A stretch of 42,075 nucleotides of DNA from PALSA-660 sp036508875 (GCA_036508875.1 DATCGP010000001.1:1-42075), one strand, 5' to 3'. Numbered from the stretch's first letter, positions 1 to 9,570 are shown. Program-made: numbers and translations. Notes: a model not told the origin generated them from the sequence alone.

Positions 1-1121
1 TCGACGAGGTCCTCGAACGGCACGTACACGATCTCGAACTGGTCGTGCACCGAGACCATGTGACCGGACTTGCCCAGCTCGGCGAGCGCCCGGTAGGCCC
101 CCACCCCCAGCTGGCTGCCCAGGAGGATGTCGAACGCTACCGGCTCCGCGCACCGGGCCTCGTAGCCGATCTGCTTCGACCGCACGCGCACGGTACGGCC
201 GGACGCGCGCTCGTAGGCGGCTTCGGTCGCGCGCGCGATCCGGTCCGCGATGTGCGCGCCGCCGAGGAGCGAGTAGCCGCCACCGTCGACCGCGGGAGCG
301 TCGTCCGCGAGAAGCGACGCCAGCCCCTCGGCGACGCACACGATGCCGTAACGCTTCCCCGCGGCCTCCCGCCGGATCATGAGGGCCGCCAGCGTGTCGG
401 CGTAGCCTTCGAGGTCGAAGGCGCCGTCCACGTCCTCGACCGACAACATCCGCGTCGCCTCGCCGGCGATGCCGGCCGCGTAGGTCAGCCACCCTGCCTG
501 CCGGCCCATCAGCTCCAGCACGTACCACGTGTTGGTGGACTGCGCGTCGGCGCCCAGGTTGCGGATCTCGTTAGCGGCGAAGTCGGCTGCCGAGACGAAC
601 CCGAATGTCCAATCGATGCCGTTGTAGTCGTTGTCGATCGTCTTTGGCAGGTGCACCACGGCGAGCGGTCGCGTGCCCGGCACGAGCTGCTGGTAGCGAT
701 GGAGGTGGTTGGCGGTGCACAGTGTCTCGTCGCCACCCACCGAGACCAGCCCGTCGAGCCCGAGGTGCTCGGCGGCGGCCAGGATCGAAAGGACCGCAGC
801 GTTGCGCTCGGGGTCGAGCAGATCCGCCTCGTTCTCTATCCCGCGAGCGGGGTTCGCGTGAGAGGTGCGCAACAGAACACTCTTGCGATTGCGGATGCCC
901 GAGACGTCGCTGACACCCAAGCGGAGGAAGTGCTCGCCCTCGACGAGACGGTCTCCTGGCTTGAAGCCCTCGACGTGCATGTATCCGTCGAGCAGGCCGA
1001 TGACCTCGACACCCTTGTCGAGGAACGACAAAGCGCACGCCGAGATGACGGCGTTCGCCGCCGGCGCGGGCCCTCCGGAGAACACGATGCCGATGCGACG
1101 GATGGCTCCCTGTGCGGCCAT
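1..1121 (-). CDS. pfp: 6-phosphofructokinase, PPi-dependent type (3' end beyond the window)
   Basis: About 373 residues are readable from an ATG at 1121; the frame is open to the left edge, so the C-terminus is missing. The product phosphorylates fructose 6-phosphate to fructose 1,6-bisphosphate in the cytoplasm. The phosphoryl-donor loop SGGPAP lies at residues 15-20, GGDET at 129-133, the catalytic PKTIDND motif at 159-165 and MGRQAGW from 205. Lys160 after Pro is typical of pyrophosphate-dependent enzymes (ATP-PFKs of the E. coli type have Gly). The residue after GGD is Gly in ATP enzymes and usually Asp in PPi enzymes; here it is Glu132. The acidic side chain should still exclude ATP, so PPi is the likely donor, but this is inferred. 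A GAGGAG sits about 11 bases before the ATG. The gene lies 75 bases after accA and may be co-transcribed with accDA. Confidence 0.85.
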   Translation of the reverse strand, partial: MAAQGAIRRIGIVFSGGPAPAANAVISACALSFLDKGVEVIGLLDGYMHVEGFKPGDRLVEGEHFLRLGVSDVSGIRNRKSVLLRTSHANPARGIENEADLLDPERNAAVLSILAAAEHLGLDGLVSVGGDETLCTANHLHRYQQLVPGTRPLAVVHLPKTIDNDYNGIDWTFGFVSAADFAANEIRNLGADAQSTNTWYVLELMGRQAGWLTYAAGIAGEATRMLSVEDVDGAFDLEGYADTLAALMIRREAAGKRYGIVCVAEGLASLLADDAPAVDGGGYSLLGGAHIADRIARATEAAYERASGRTVRVRSKQIGYEARCAEPVAFDILLGSQLGVGAYRALAELGKSGHMVSVHDQFEIVYVPFEDLV

Positions 1122-1196
1122 GGTGTTGTCGCTCCTCACCCTTCGATGTCGCGCGCGCCGACACGGCTGCGAGCGCAGTCTGCTCGGAGAGTGAGT

Positions 1197-2141
1197 CTAC
1201 TCCCCCGTGAAGTCACCGATGGCGCGGAGGCGGTCGTAGCGAGCCGCGACGAGCTCGTCCGCGGGCAGCTTCGACAGCGTGCTCAGCGCGCCGGTGAGCG
1301 CCCTACCGACCGCCGCGATCACCGCAGCGGGGTCGTGATGCGCGCCGCCGATGGGCTCGGGCACCACTTCGTCCGCCAGGCCCAGCCCGAGGAGGTCGGC
1401 GGCGGTCAGCTTCAGGCACTCGGACGTCTCGTTCGCCCGACGCGCGTCCTTGTGCAGGATCGTCGCGCACATCTCGGGGCTGATGACCGAGTAGTAGGCG
1501 TTCTCGAGCATGATGAGTCGGTCACCGAACCCGATCGCGAGCGCGCCGCCGCTGCCGCCCTCGCCGATCCCCGCAACGACGACAGGCACTCGCACCCGAG
1601 CCAGCGCCGCGAGGCAGCCGGCGATCGCGAGCGCCTGACCACGGTCCTCGTCCTCGATCCCCGGGTAGGCACCAGCGGTGTCGAGGAAGCTTACGATCGG
1701 CAGCCCGAACCGGTCCGCCAGGTGCATCAGGCGTTCGGCCTTGCGGAAGCCCTCCGGATGCGGGGAGCCGAAGTTGCGGTGGATGTTCTCGTTGGTCGTC
1801 TTGCCCTTGCGATGACCCAGCACGGCCACACGCCGTCCGGCCAGCGTGCCGAACCCGGCGAACATCGCCTGGTCGTCACCGAAGAGGCGGTCGCCGTGTA
1901 TCTCCACGATGTCGGTGAACAGCGCCGACAGGTAGTCGTCGGTCTTGGGGCGCTCCGGGTGACGCGAGATCTGGACCCGTTCCCAGGGCGTCAGCGCCGT
2001 GTAGAGCGTCTCCGCGATGCGACCGATCTCCGCCTCGAGTTCGGCGATCTCGGCGGCCAGCTCGGGCTGGTCGCTGACGTCCACGCGCTTGAGAGAAGCC
2101 AGCTTGTCCTCGAGTTCGGCGAGCGGACGCTCGAACTCCAT
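1197..2141 (-). CDS. accA: Acetyl-CoA carboxylase carboxyltransferase subunit alpha
   Basis: AccA pairs with AccD to move CO2 from carboxybiotin to acetyl-CoA, giving malonyl-CoA for fatty acid synthesis. The protein has the family N-terminus (MEFERPLAELEDKL), the crotonase-like core with GHRKGKTTNEN, the PHPEGFRKAERLM helix and the GEGGSGGALAIG oxyanion-hole region. At 314 residues it matches the usual length of about 319. Start choice: an ATG at 2168 overlaps the accD stop, but AGGAGA lies six bases before the ATG at 2141, which also begins the conserved N-terminus, so 2141 is preferred. It directly follows accD, consistent with translational coupling and equal subunit production. No biotin carboxylase or biotin carrier gene is in the window. 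Confidence 0.93.
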   Translation of the reverse strand: MEFERPLAELEDKLASLKRVDVSDQPELAAEIAELEAEIGRIAETLYTALTPWERVQISRHPERPKTDDYLSALFTDIVEIHGDRLFGDDQAMFAGFGTLAGRRVAVLGHRKGKTTNENIHRNFGSPHPEGFRKAERLMHLADRFGLPIVSFLDTAGAYPGIEDEDRGQALAIAGCLAALARVRVPVVVAGIGEGGSGGALAIGFGDRLIMLENAYYSVISPEMCATILHKDARRANETSECLKLTAADLLGLGLADEVVPEPIGGAHHDPAAVIAAVGRALTGALSTLSKLPADELVAARYDRLRAIGDFTGE

Positions 2142-2160
2142 CACGAATCTCCTCGCCACG

Positions 2161-3033
2161 TCACTCATCGCCCGGCTGCAGATATCCAAGTATCGAGGCG
2201 ACCTTCTCGGCCAGCTCTCGCCGATCGACGACCATGTCGATCATTCCGTGCTCGAGGAGCGCTTCGGAGGTCTGGAACCCCTTCGGCAGGCTCTTCCGGA
2301 TCGTCTGCTCCACGAGGCGCGGGCCGGCGAAGCCGATCAGCGCCCCCGGTTCCGCGATCATGACGTCCGCCAGCGTGGCGAACGAGGCGGTCACGCCGCC
2401 CATCGTCGGATTCGTGAGGATCGCGACGTACGGCACGCGCTTCTCGGCGAGTCGCGCCGCGGCCGCCGATGTCTTCGCCATCTGCATCAGGGAGAACATG
2501 CCTTCCTGCATGCGGGCTCCGCCGGAAGCGGTCACGATCACAAGCGGATGGCGGAGGCTCGCGGCCAACTCGAACGCCCGCGCCACCTTCTCGCCCACCA
2601 CAGAACCCATCGACGCGCCGATGAATCGGAAGTCCATCGCCCCGATGACCACCGGGTGCCCGCCGATGGTGGCCGTGCCGGTCACGAACGCCTCGGGAAG
2701 CCCGGTGCGCTCCTCGGCGACGGCGATCTGGTCGACGTAGGTCTTGCCCGAGCTGAATCCCAGCGGGTCCTTCGAGCGAAGCTCGGGGTCCATCTCGGTG
2801 AAAGAGCCCTCGTCGATCAGCAGCTCGAGCCGCTCGGCAGCCGTGATGTCGTGGTGCTTGCCACACGAGGGACAGACCATGGCGGACCGCTCGAGATCGC
2901 CCATGTACAGGGTCCGCTTGCAGCCCTCGCAGCGCACCCACACTCCGTCCGGCACGTCGGCAGTGGATACCGTCGTGGTCGGGGCGGTGTAGCGGCGCTG
3001 CTCGCGCGCCTTGAACCAGTCTGAGATCGGCAT
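2161..3033 (-). CDS. accD: Acetyl-CoA carboxylase carboxyltransferase subunit beta
   Basis: This is the partner of AccA in the carboxyltransferase half-reaction of malonyl-CoA synthesis. The 290-residue protein begins MPISDWFKAREQ. It carries the diagnostic N-terminal zinc ribbon with Cys35, Cys38, Cys54 and Cys57 (CEGC and CPSCGKHH), followed by the crotonase-fold domain with TASGGARMQEG and GFAGPRLVEQTI. The frame is open upstream to about 3201, but the family N-terminus starts at the ATG at 3033, preceded only by a weak purine-rich site. The stop overlaps an alternative accA start. The gene is complete and near the typical length of 280-305. Confidence 0.93.
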   Translation of the reverse strand: MPISDWFKAREQRRYTAPTTTVSTADVPDGVWVRCEGCKRTLYMGDLERSAMVCPSCGKHHDITAAERLELLIDEGSFTEMDPELRSKDPLGFSSGKTYVDQIAVAEERTGLPEAFVTGTATIGGHPVVIGAMDFRFIGASMGSVVGEKVARAFELAASLRHPLVIVTASGGARMQEGMFSLMQMAKTSAAAARLAEKRVPYVAILTNPTMGGVTASFATLADVMIAEPGALIGFAGPRLVEQTIRKSLPKGFQTSEALLEHGMIDMVVDRRELAEKVASILGYLQPGDE

Positions 3034-3096
3034 GCGCCTGCCGCTCGATCGTGAGTCGCCGTTGGCCGCGCCAGCCGTGTGGCGGCGCATCGCAGC

Positions 3097-3102
3097 ATGA
3101 TA
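3097..3102 (-). promoter_or_regulatory. Possible -10 element for accD
   Basis: A TATCAT hexamer on the minus strand lies about 64 bases before the accD ATG, in a short AT-richer patch of the intergenic region. No good -35 box is visible at 16-18 bases spacing, so this is a weak call. Confidence 0.25.
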
Positions 3103-3205
3103 CCACCGTGAACCGGAGATAGAACCGACGTGTACGGAGCCCGCGCGCACCGCGGGGCGGCCCGTCCCCGGACCGTTCGCGGGCGGTATCGCGGCCCTCA
3201 TGCGA

Positions 3206-3239
3206 GTGGCCCGCCGCCCCTAGTGGGGCGGCGGGCCAC
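3206..3239 (-). terminator. Strong GC hairpin after the aldolase gene
   Basis: Two perfectly complementary 15-base arms (3206-3220 and 3225-3239) flank a 4-base loop (TAGT). The hairpin begins about 30 bases past the aldolase stop and lies upstream of accD. There is no T-tract after the stem in the minus direction, so it is either a U-less terminator or a structured spacer; the position favours transcription termination. Confidence 0.6.
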
Positions 3240-3269
3240 GCAAGAGCCGGGCAACGGCGTGAGACGCGT

Positions 3270-4208
3270 CTAGACCGTGAAGTCCTTCTCACCGTTGAAG
3301 ACCGCGACCGCCTCAGGCAACCCGGCGTCTCCGAGCGTGATGGCGCTGATCGCCTTCGTCAGGCGGACCGCCTCTTCGAGCGGGCGCTGGTGGATGTTGC
3401 GGCCGGTGGCGTTCCCGATCGCCCCGCCGATGTGGATCTGTTCCCACAGCTGGTTCAGGAACACCTCTGCGTCGACGGTCGAGCCTCCTGCGCACACGAG
3501 CCCGGTACGGCCCGCGGCCTTCGTGGCCTCCTCGAGCAGCACCGCGGAGGATGCGGCCTCGGTCTTCTTGGGCGGGTTGACCTTGACGAAGTCAGCCCCT
3601 ATGCAGCATGCCGCGCCGGCCGCGCCCGCGATCAGGTGCGGGTCCTTCTCGTCGCCGACCGCCTTGCCGCGCGGGTAGATCCAGAGCACGACCAGCAGCC
3701 CGACGGAGTGGGCGTCGGCGATCAGCTGCGAGCCCTCCGTCATCATCTGCGCCTCGTACTCGCTGCCCAGATAGATCGTGTAGCCGATCCCGACCACGTT
3801 CACGCCGTTCTCGATCAGGTCGAGGATCGTCGCGAGGTCGTAGAGCTGCGGCGAGTACGGGTCCTCCTGGGAGGTCTTCACCAGGTGGGTCTTGCTGTTC
3901 ATCTTCACGAGGTAGTTGATGTCGGGGTAGTCGGCCGCGTACTGCGAGATGAGGCCGCGCTGTCCCGCCAGGATGCCGATCGTCCCCTTCGAGGCGATCT
4001 CGAACAGGTGCAGCGGGCTGGAGTCGTCAGCCGAGATGCCCTCCCCGAAGAAGTCGTCGTTGAGGTGCTCGATCTTCTGGTCGCATGCGAAGAGCATGAG
4101 ACGGCCGGTGCCGCGAGTCGCCTTCAGATAGTTGTCGACGTACGTGTCGCGCATGGCCGCCGGGACGTCGGCGGGCACGCGCACGGAAGCGCGGGTGATG
4201 CTGGGCAT
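3270..4208 (-). CDS. Class I fructose-bisphosphate aldolase (DhnA/FbaB family)
   Basis: The 312-residue protein belongs to the DhnA/DeoC-like TIM-barrel aldolases, which cleave fructose 1,6-bisphosphate into two triose phosphates through a Schiff base. The N-terminal family motif FACDQKIEHLND lies at 40-51. The Schiff-base lysine is Lys209 in ADFVKVNPP. The C-terminal phosphate-binding loops are CAGGST and GGAIGNATGRNIHQ. An AGGAGG lies about 10 bases before the ATG. It is transcribed toward accD but separated by a hairpin, and sits close to the phosphofructokinase, which fits a glycolytic/gluconeogenic role. Related proteins make 2-amino-3,7-dideoxy-heptulosonate in an alternative aromatic pathway, so substrate is assigned from family and context only. 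Confidence 0.85.
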   Translation of the reverse strand: MPSITRASVRVPADVPAAMRDTYVDNYLKATRGTGRLMLFACDQKIEHLNDDFFGEGISADDSSPLHLFEIASKGTIGILAGQRGLISQYAADYPDINYLVKMNSKTHLVKTSQEDPYSPQLYDLATILDLIENGVNVVGIGYTIYLGSEYEAQMMTEGSQLIADAHSVGLLVVLWIYPRGKAVGDEKDPHLIAGAAGAACCIGADFVKVNPPKKTEAASSAVLLEEATKAAGRTGLVCAGGSTVDAEVFLNQLWEQIHIGGAIGNATGRNIHQRPLEEAVRLTKAISAITLGDAGLPEAVAVFNGEKDFTV

Positions 4209-4323
4209 CTTCTCGTTCCCTCCTCGATACGGTCTCCGGCGGCGTCCTGGCCGCCGACCTCAAGCCACGACACAGGTTAGGTCAATGGTACCCATGGCGC
4301 CACAGGCTACCCCACGCCCGCGG

Positions 4324-4803
4324 CTACCGCAGGGGCATCTCCATGCGGACGTGCGGCAGGTAGGTCCGACCCATGCGGAACGGCCCTTCGGTGACCCGGA
4401 AGCCGACGCGCTCGTAGAGCCCGACCGCGCGCTCCCGCGCGTTGAGGAACGCCAGCGGCAGGCCCAACTCGCGAGCACGTCCGACCGCGCATACGACGAG
4501 GTCGCTCGCGACGCCGCGGACGCGGTACTCGGGCACCACGGACACCTGCCGCACGTGGCCCGCTCCGCCCTCCACGATGAGGCGCACGTAGCCGGCGAGC
4601 CGGTCTCCGTCCACAGCGACGATGTGGGTCGACGCCGGGTCGGCCTCGTTCCAGGCGTCGTTGCGAGTCACGCCGAAGGGCCGGTGCAGCGTCTCGTAGC
4701 ACAGGTCGCGGACCTGCTGCAGGATCGGATCGGTAGCCGGGACCCGCAGAAGCCGGATGCCGTCGGGGCGGGCCAGCAGCGTGCGCCCGGAGTCGGTCCC
4801 CAC
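4324..4803 (-). CDS. GNAT-family N-acetyltransferase
   Basis: The 159-residue cytoplasmic protein has the GNAT fold. Motif A reads QVSVVPEYRVRGVASDLV, with the acetyl-CoA pyrophosphate-binding R-x-x-G-x-A loop. The motif B region is NARERAVGLYERVGFR. It presumably transfers an acetyl group from acetyl-CoA to an amine; the substrate cannot be told from sequence. A GTG at 4803 follows the nadE stop by 6 bases with GAGGGA just upstream, so it is probably translated from the nadE message. No further partner gene follows before the aldolase promoter region. Confidence 0.85.
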   Translation of the reverse strand: MGTDSGRTLLARPDGIRLLRVPATDPILQQVRDLCYETLHRPFGVTRNDAWNEADPASTHIVAVDGDRLAGYVRLIVEGGAGHVRQVSVVPEYRVRGVASDLVVCAVGRARELGLPLAFLNARERAVGLYERVGFRVTEGPFRMGRTYLPHVRMEMPLR

Positions 4804-4809
4804 CGTCCC

Positions 4810-6408
4810 TCAGCCCCTGTACCGGTTCGTGACCGGCATCCGCCGGTCCTTGCCGAACGCCTTCGGGGTCACGCGGATCCCGAGCGGCCCCTGACGGCGC
4901 TTATACTCGGCGGCGTCGACCATGCGCGCGACGCGAACGACCGTGGCGCGGTCGAGCCCGCACGCAACGATCTCGTCCACCGAGAGGTCCTTGACCACAT
5001 AGGCGCCGAGGATCCTGTCCAGAACGTCATACGGGGGCAGCGAGTCGGTGTCCGCTTGACCGGGACGCAGCTCGGCCGAGGGCGGCTTCTCGATGCTCGC
5101 GGCCGGGATGACTTCGCGCTGCCGGTTCCGCCAGCGCGCCAGCTCGTAGACGTGGGTCTTGAACAGGTCCTTGATCGGCGCGAAGCCTCCGACCATGTCC
5201 CCGTACAGCGTCGAGTAGCCGACGGACAGCTCGGACTTGTTCCCGGTGGCCAGCACGATCCACCCGAACTTGTTCGATAGCGCCATCAGCAGTGTCCCGC
5301 GCACGCGCGCCTGGAGGTTCTCCTCGGTCACATCCGGAGCCATGCCGGTAAACGACGGCTCGAGCGTGGAGAGCAGCGCCGAGAACCCCTCCTCGATCGG
5401 CAGGACGCGCGTCTCGATGCCGAGGTTGCCGGCGAGCGCAGCCGCGTCGTCCAGACTCCCGGGAGACGAGTACCGCGAGGGCAGCATGACGCCATGGACG
5501 TGCTCCGGCCTCAGCGCGTCGACCGCAAGGGCGGCGGTCAGCGCCGAATCGATCCCCCCGGAGAGCCCGACCACGGCGTCGGTGAAGCCGTTCTTGCAGA
5601 AGTAGTCCGCCAGCCCGAGTACGAGCGCGTCCCAGACCTCGTCCGGCCCCCCGAGCAGGGGCTCCTCGCGCACGGGCGACGGAGCAGCGGGCACGTCGGC
5701 TATCAGCAGGTCAGGAGCGAACGGGCGTGCGCGGGCGATCACGCGGCCCTGCGTATCGATGACGACCGATCGGCCGTCGAACACGAGCTCGTCCTGCCCG
5801 CCGACTAGGTTGCAGTACATGAGGTTGACGCCGTTCGCGCTCGCGCGCTCGCGAAGCATCTCCTCCCGCTCGGTCCCCTTGCCTGCGTGGAACGGCGACG
5901 CGGAGATGTTGAACACGATGGAGGCGCCCATCGCCGCCGCCTCTTCGACCAGCTCGGGCACCCAGACGTCCTCACAGATGGTGAGCGCGCACGAGGTGCC
6001 GTCAACGTCGAGGAGAAGTGGCGCATCCCCCGGCACGAAGTAGCGCTCCTCGTCGAACACCCCGTAGTTGGGGAGACGGCGCTTGCGGTAGACCGCCTGC
6101 ACCGATCCGCCGGCGAGGACCGCGGCGGCGTTGGAGAGCTGTCCCTCGGCGTCCTCCACGAACCCCACGATGGCGATCAGCCCTTCGCACGCGAGCGCCA
6201 GCCGATCGAGCTCGGCGCGGGTGTCCCGCAAGAAGTGACCCCGCGAGAGCAGGTCCTCGGGTGGGTAGCCCGTCAGCGCGAGCTCGGGGGTGAGCAGGAT
6301 GTCGACATGCTCGAGGCGGGCCGTCCTGGCCGCCTCAGCGATCAGCGCGGCGTTCCCGGTCAGGTCACCGACGGTGGTGTCGATCTGTGCGAGTGCGATC
6401 CGGGGCAC
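4810..6408 (-). CDS. nadE: Glutamine-dependent NAD+ synthetase
   Basis: This is the last step of NAD+ synthesis: nicotinate adenine dinucleotide is amidated using ATP and ammonia from glutamine. The 532-residue protein is a fusion. The N-terminal nitrilase-type glutaminase has the triad Glu42 (TPELALTG), Lys109 (YRKRRLPNYG) and Cys145 (LTICEDVW). The C-terminal ATP-pyrophosphatase domain has SGGIDSAL from residue 283 and a later STLYGDMVGGFAPIKDLFKT segment. All catalytic residues are present. It heads a two-gene unit with the acetyltransferase and diverges from the HdeD-like gene. The 107-base spacer contains a perfect GGACC-TC-GGTCC inverted repeat at 6436-6447 that could be a regulatory site. 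Confidence 0.95.
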   Translation of the reverse strand: MPRIALAQIDTTVGDLTGNAALIAEAARTARLEHVDILLTPELALTGYPPEDLLSRGHFLRDTRAELDRLALACEGLIAIVGFVEDAEGQLSNAAAVLAGGSVQAVYRKRRLPNYGVFDEERYFVPGDAPLLLDVDGTSCALTICEDVWVPELVEEAAAMGASIVFNISASPFHAGKGTEREEMLRERASANGVNLMYCNLVGGQDELVFDGRSVVIDTQGRVIARARPFAPDLLIADVPAAPSPVREEPLLGGPDEVWDALVLGLADYFCKNGFTDAVVGLSGGIDSALTAALAVDALRPEHVHGVMLPSRYSSPGSLDDAAALAGNLGIETRVLPIEEGFSALLSTLEPSFTGMAPDVTEENLQARVRGTLLMALSNKFGWIVLATGNKSELSVGYSTLYGDMVGGFAPIKDLFKTHVYELARWRNRQREVIPAASIEKPPSAELRPGQADTDSLPPYDVLDRILGAYVVKDLSVDEIVACGLDRATVVRVARMVDAAEYKRRQGPLGIRVTPKAFGKDRRMPVTNRYRG

Positions 6409-6515
6409 GGGATGATTCCTTTCGCAGGCCTTCGTGGACCTCGGTCCAAGCGTATCATGCTAGGTGCGGGTCCCCGGGTGGCCGGGACCTTTCGCCGATA
6501 CCAGGGGTGGTAATC

Positions 6516-7142
6516 ATGGCTTCGCTCTTCTACACGTCCGACGCCGGTTCGCTGCGCCGCACCTGGCTCCCGCTCGTCGCGTGGGGGACGCTCGTGGCCG
6601 CGCTCGGCATATTCGTCGCCGCGATGCCCGGGCTGACCACGAGTGTCTTCGTGTTCATGCTGGGCCTGGCGTCGGTCATAGCCGGTCTGGTCTGGATGTC
6701 TTGGATCGTCTCCGTGCGGCGCTCGACCGGAGGCTGGTGGACGGTCGCCTTCCTCCCTGGAGCGCTTCTCCTGCTCTTCGGCGCTTACGCCCTTCTCCAG
6801 CCCGATGCCCTGGTGACATTCCTGTTCAAGGCGTTGGCGCTGCTGGCCGTGCTCGTCGGACTCGCGGACATGGTGGGATCCTGGCGGTTGCGGGCCTTCT
6901 TCTCGCAGTGGTGGATGCGGCTCGTGCGCGGGCTGCTCATCGCGGGCGCCGGCGTCGTCGTGTTCGTGCAGCCCGAGACCGGCACCGTGACCGCCGGTCT
7001 GCTCATCGGCCTCATCTTCATGGCCATCGGGGCGATGACGATCGCGCTCGGCCTCGCGGCGCACCGGCTGCCGCGAACCGACGCAGCGGTGGTCATTCGG
7101 GACGGGCATGGCTCGGACGGGGACACGCTGCCTCCCCGCTGA
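6516..7142 (+). CDS. HdeD-family integral membrane protein
   Basis: The 208-residue protein has about six hydrophobic segments arranged as three helical pairs, the pattern of the HdeD/DUF308 family (named for an E. coli acid-resistance membrane protein; molecular function poorly known). Family-like features are the repeated short Gly-rich helices and a polar linker after each pair, e.g. SWRLRAFFSQWW. The short charged C-terminal tail is cytoplasmic or periplasmic. The open frame extends upstream to 6387, but an AGGGGTGG eight bases before the ATG at 6516 fixes that start. It is followed 138 bases later by the SPFH gene on the same strand. Confidence 0.75.
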   Translation: MASLFYTSDAGSLRRTWLPLVAWGTLVAALGIFVAAMPGLTTSVFVFMLGLASVIAGLVWMSWIVSVRRSTGGWWTVAFLPGALLLLFGAYALLQPDALVTFLFKALALLAVLVGLADMVGSWRLRAFFSQWWMRLVRGLLIAGAGVVVFVQPETGTVTAGLLIGLIFMAIGAMTIALGLAAHRLPRTDAAVVIRDGHGSDGDTLPPR

Positions 7143-7280
7143 GCCCGCTACGCGGAGTCTTAGTGCCGGAAGGCCGAGGCTTCACGATTCCTTGAGCCCG
7201 GCCGCATCCGAACGATGGAAGGAACTACCTCAGCGCGACGAACACGTCCGCGCTAAGGCGACGGAGGGGAAAGGGACGAC

Positions 7281-9550
7281 ATGTTCGAGGGGGGTTCACT
7301 GCTCACGACGATCGTGCTGTGGATCGTCGGAGTCATCGTGGCCATCGTTGTCATGCTGAAGGTCCTCGGCGTCAGGCTGATCAAGTCGGACCAGGTCGGC
7401 GTCGTCGAGAAGTGGTGGTCGACGAAGGGCTCGCTCAAGGACTCGATCATCGCGATGAAGGGCGAGGCCGGCTATCAGCCCGAGGTGCTACGAGGCGGCA
7501 TCCACTTCCGCTCGCCGTTCATGTACCGCGTCCGGGTCATGCCGCTGATCACGATCCCGCAGGGCAAGATCGGCTACGTCTTCGCACGCGACGGCATCCC
7601 GATGCAGCCGCAGCAGACGCTGGCCCGCGTCATCGAGTGCGGCAACTTCCAGGACGTCCGCGCGTTCATGGCGAACGGCGGCCAGCGCGGTCCCAGCGCG
7701 CGATCATGCGTGAAGGCACGTACGCTCTGAACCTGGCCCAGTTCATGGTCATCAGCGAGAGCCACGTCTACTACCTCCCGATGGGCAGCAAGGAGGAGGA
7801 GGCCACCGTCATGTCGATGGCCACCCACCTCGCCAACGTCGGCGGCTTCACGCCGGTCCTGATCAAGGGCGCCGAGGACAAGGTCGGCATCGTGACGGTG
7901 CAGGACGGCCCGTCGTTGCCGATGGGCGACATCATCGCTCCTCCAGTGGGCGACGAGGTCGATGGACCCAACTACCACAGCAACTTCCAGAATCCCGAAG
8001 CGTTCCTGAGCGGCGGCGGCTACCGCGGGCGCCAGTACCAGGTTCTCACCGAGGGCACGTATTTCATCAACCGCCTCTTCGCGACCGTCGAGCTCATCGA
8101 GAAGACGATCGTGCCGGTGGGCTACGCCGGTGTCGTCGTCAGCTACTACGGCCCCAAGGGCGCCGACATCTCGGGCGAGGATTACCGGCACGGCGAACTC
8201 GTCACGCAGGGGAGCCGCGGCGTGTGGAGCGAGCCCCTCATGCCGGGCAAGTACGCGTTCAACCTGTTCGCCGGCAAGGTCATCCTCGTCCCGACGACGA
8301 ACATCATCCTGAAGTGGATCAAGGGCGAGACCGGCGAGCACAACTACGACGCGAACCTGACCGAGATCGGACTCATCACCAAGGACGCCTTCGAGCCCTC
8401 CCTGCCGCTGTCGGTGGTCATCCACATCGACTACAAGAAGGCCCCGCTGGTGATCCAGCGGTTCGGCGACATCGGGATGCTGGTCAACCAGACGCTCGAC
8501 CCGATGGTGTCCAGCTACTTCAAGAACGTCGGCCAGACCAAGACGCTCATCGAACTCATCCAGCAGCGCAACGAGATCCAGGCGCGCAGCAGCGAGGACA
8601 TGAAGGAGCGGTTCGGCCGCTACAACCTCGAGCTCGAAGAGGTCCTGATCGGCACGCCGCGCTCGCCGGAAGGCGACACCCGCATCGAGACGATCCTGAC
8701 CCAGCTGCGCGACCGGCAGATCGCCTTCGAGAAGCTCGAGACGTTCGACAAGCAGAAGATCGCGGCCGACAAGGAACGCGAACTCAAGCAGGCGATGGCG
8801 ATCGCCGAGCAGCAGACGATGCTCACACAGTCCGAGATCAACATCCAGGTCCAGGAGAACACCGGCCGCGCAGAGCTGCAGCGCGCGGCGCAGGACGCCG
8901 AGCGCGTCAAGACGCTCGCCCGTGGCGACGCCGAGAAGGTCAAGACGCTCGCTGCCGGCGAGGCCGAGAAGGTCAAGCTGATGGCCGGCGCCGAGCAGGC
9001 TCGCGTGAAGATGCTGGCGGACGCCGAGGCCACGCGCATCCGCGTCACCGCCGAGGCGGACGCAGACCGCGAGGCACGCGTCGGCATCGGCCGTGCGATC
9101 GCGATCGAAGAGCAGGTCAACGCCTATGGCGGGCCGCAGCTGCAGCTCGCCCAGGACGTCATGACCAAGATGGCGCAGGCGATCGAGACATCCAAGGTGC
9201 CGATCGTCCCGCAGACCGTCGTCAACATGGGCGGCGGCGAAGGAGGCGGGGACGCGAACGCCAGCAACAACGCTTTCGGGCTGCTCCTGGCGCTGCTCAC
9301 GTCCGAGAAGCTGGGGGCGCCGATCGTCCCTGGCGCGGCCGAGTCCAGGCGCTCACCCCAGGTGTCGGCGTTGCGGAAGTCGGTCATGGACGGCGCCACG
9401 AAGACGCCGGAGAACACCGGCACCGGCGCCGCGAGCGAAGAGACAGAGAAGCCCCCTCGGGCCGCGACCGTCGGCCCGATGCAGGTGTCGTCACTGCCGC
9501 ACACGGACTCCAAGGGCGAGGATGCCCCGGAGGCGCCGAACAAGAAGTAG
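7281..9550 (+). CDS. SPFH/flotillin-like membrane scaffold protein, interrupted by one frameshift
   Basis: The restored product is about 756 residues. It has an N-terminal membrane anchor (about 8-28), an SPFH/band-7-like region, a long charged coiled coil, a GGGEGGGDANASNN linker with a short hydrophobic stretch, and a hydrophilic Pro/Thr/Glu-rich tail. The coiled coil contains imperfect repeats of the type GDAEKVKTLA / GEAEKVKLMA / EQARVKMLA. Proteins of this family form oligomeric scaffolds at the inner membrane. The frame starting at 7281 (GGAGGGGAAAGGGA upstream) ends at 7730. From about 7692 the conserved sequence continues one frame back, with ...GGQRG then QRAIMREGTYALN. One extra C in the CCC at 7692-7694 would restore a continuous protein. 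A sequencing deletion or a recent mutation is more likely than programmed shifting. Confidence 0.75.
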
Positions 9551-9570
9551 CTTCCCGCCGATCGCAGACA

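Noticed and set aside
45..2363. Long plus-strand open frame of 772 codons
   Set aside because: It is antisense to the phosphofructokinase, accA and accD, has Arg/Asp/Val-rich composition typical of GC-rich antisense frames, and shows no domain.
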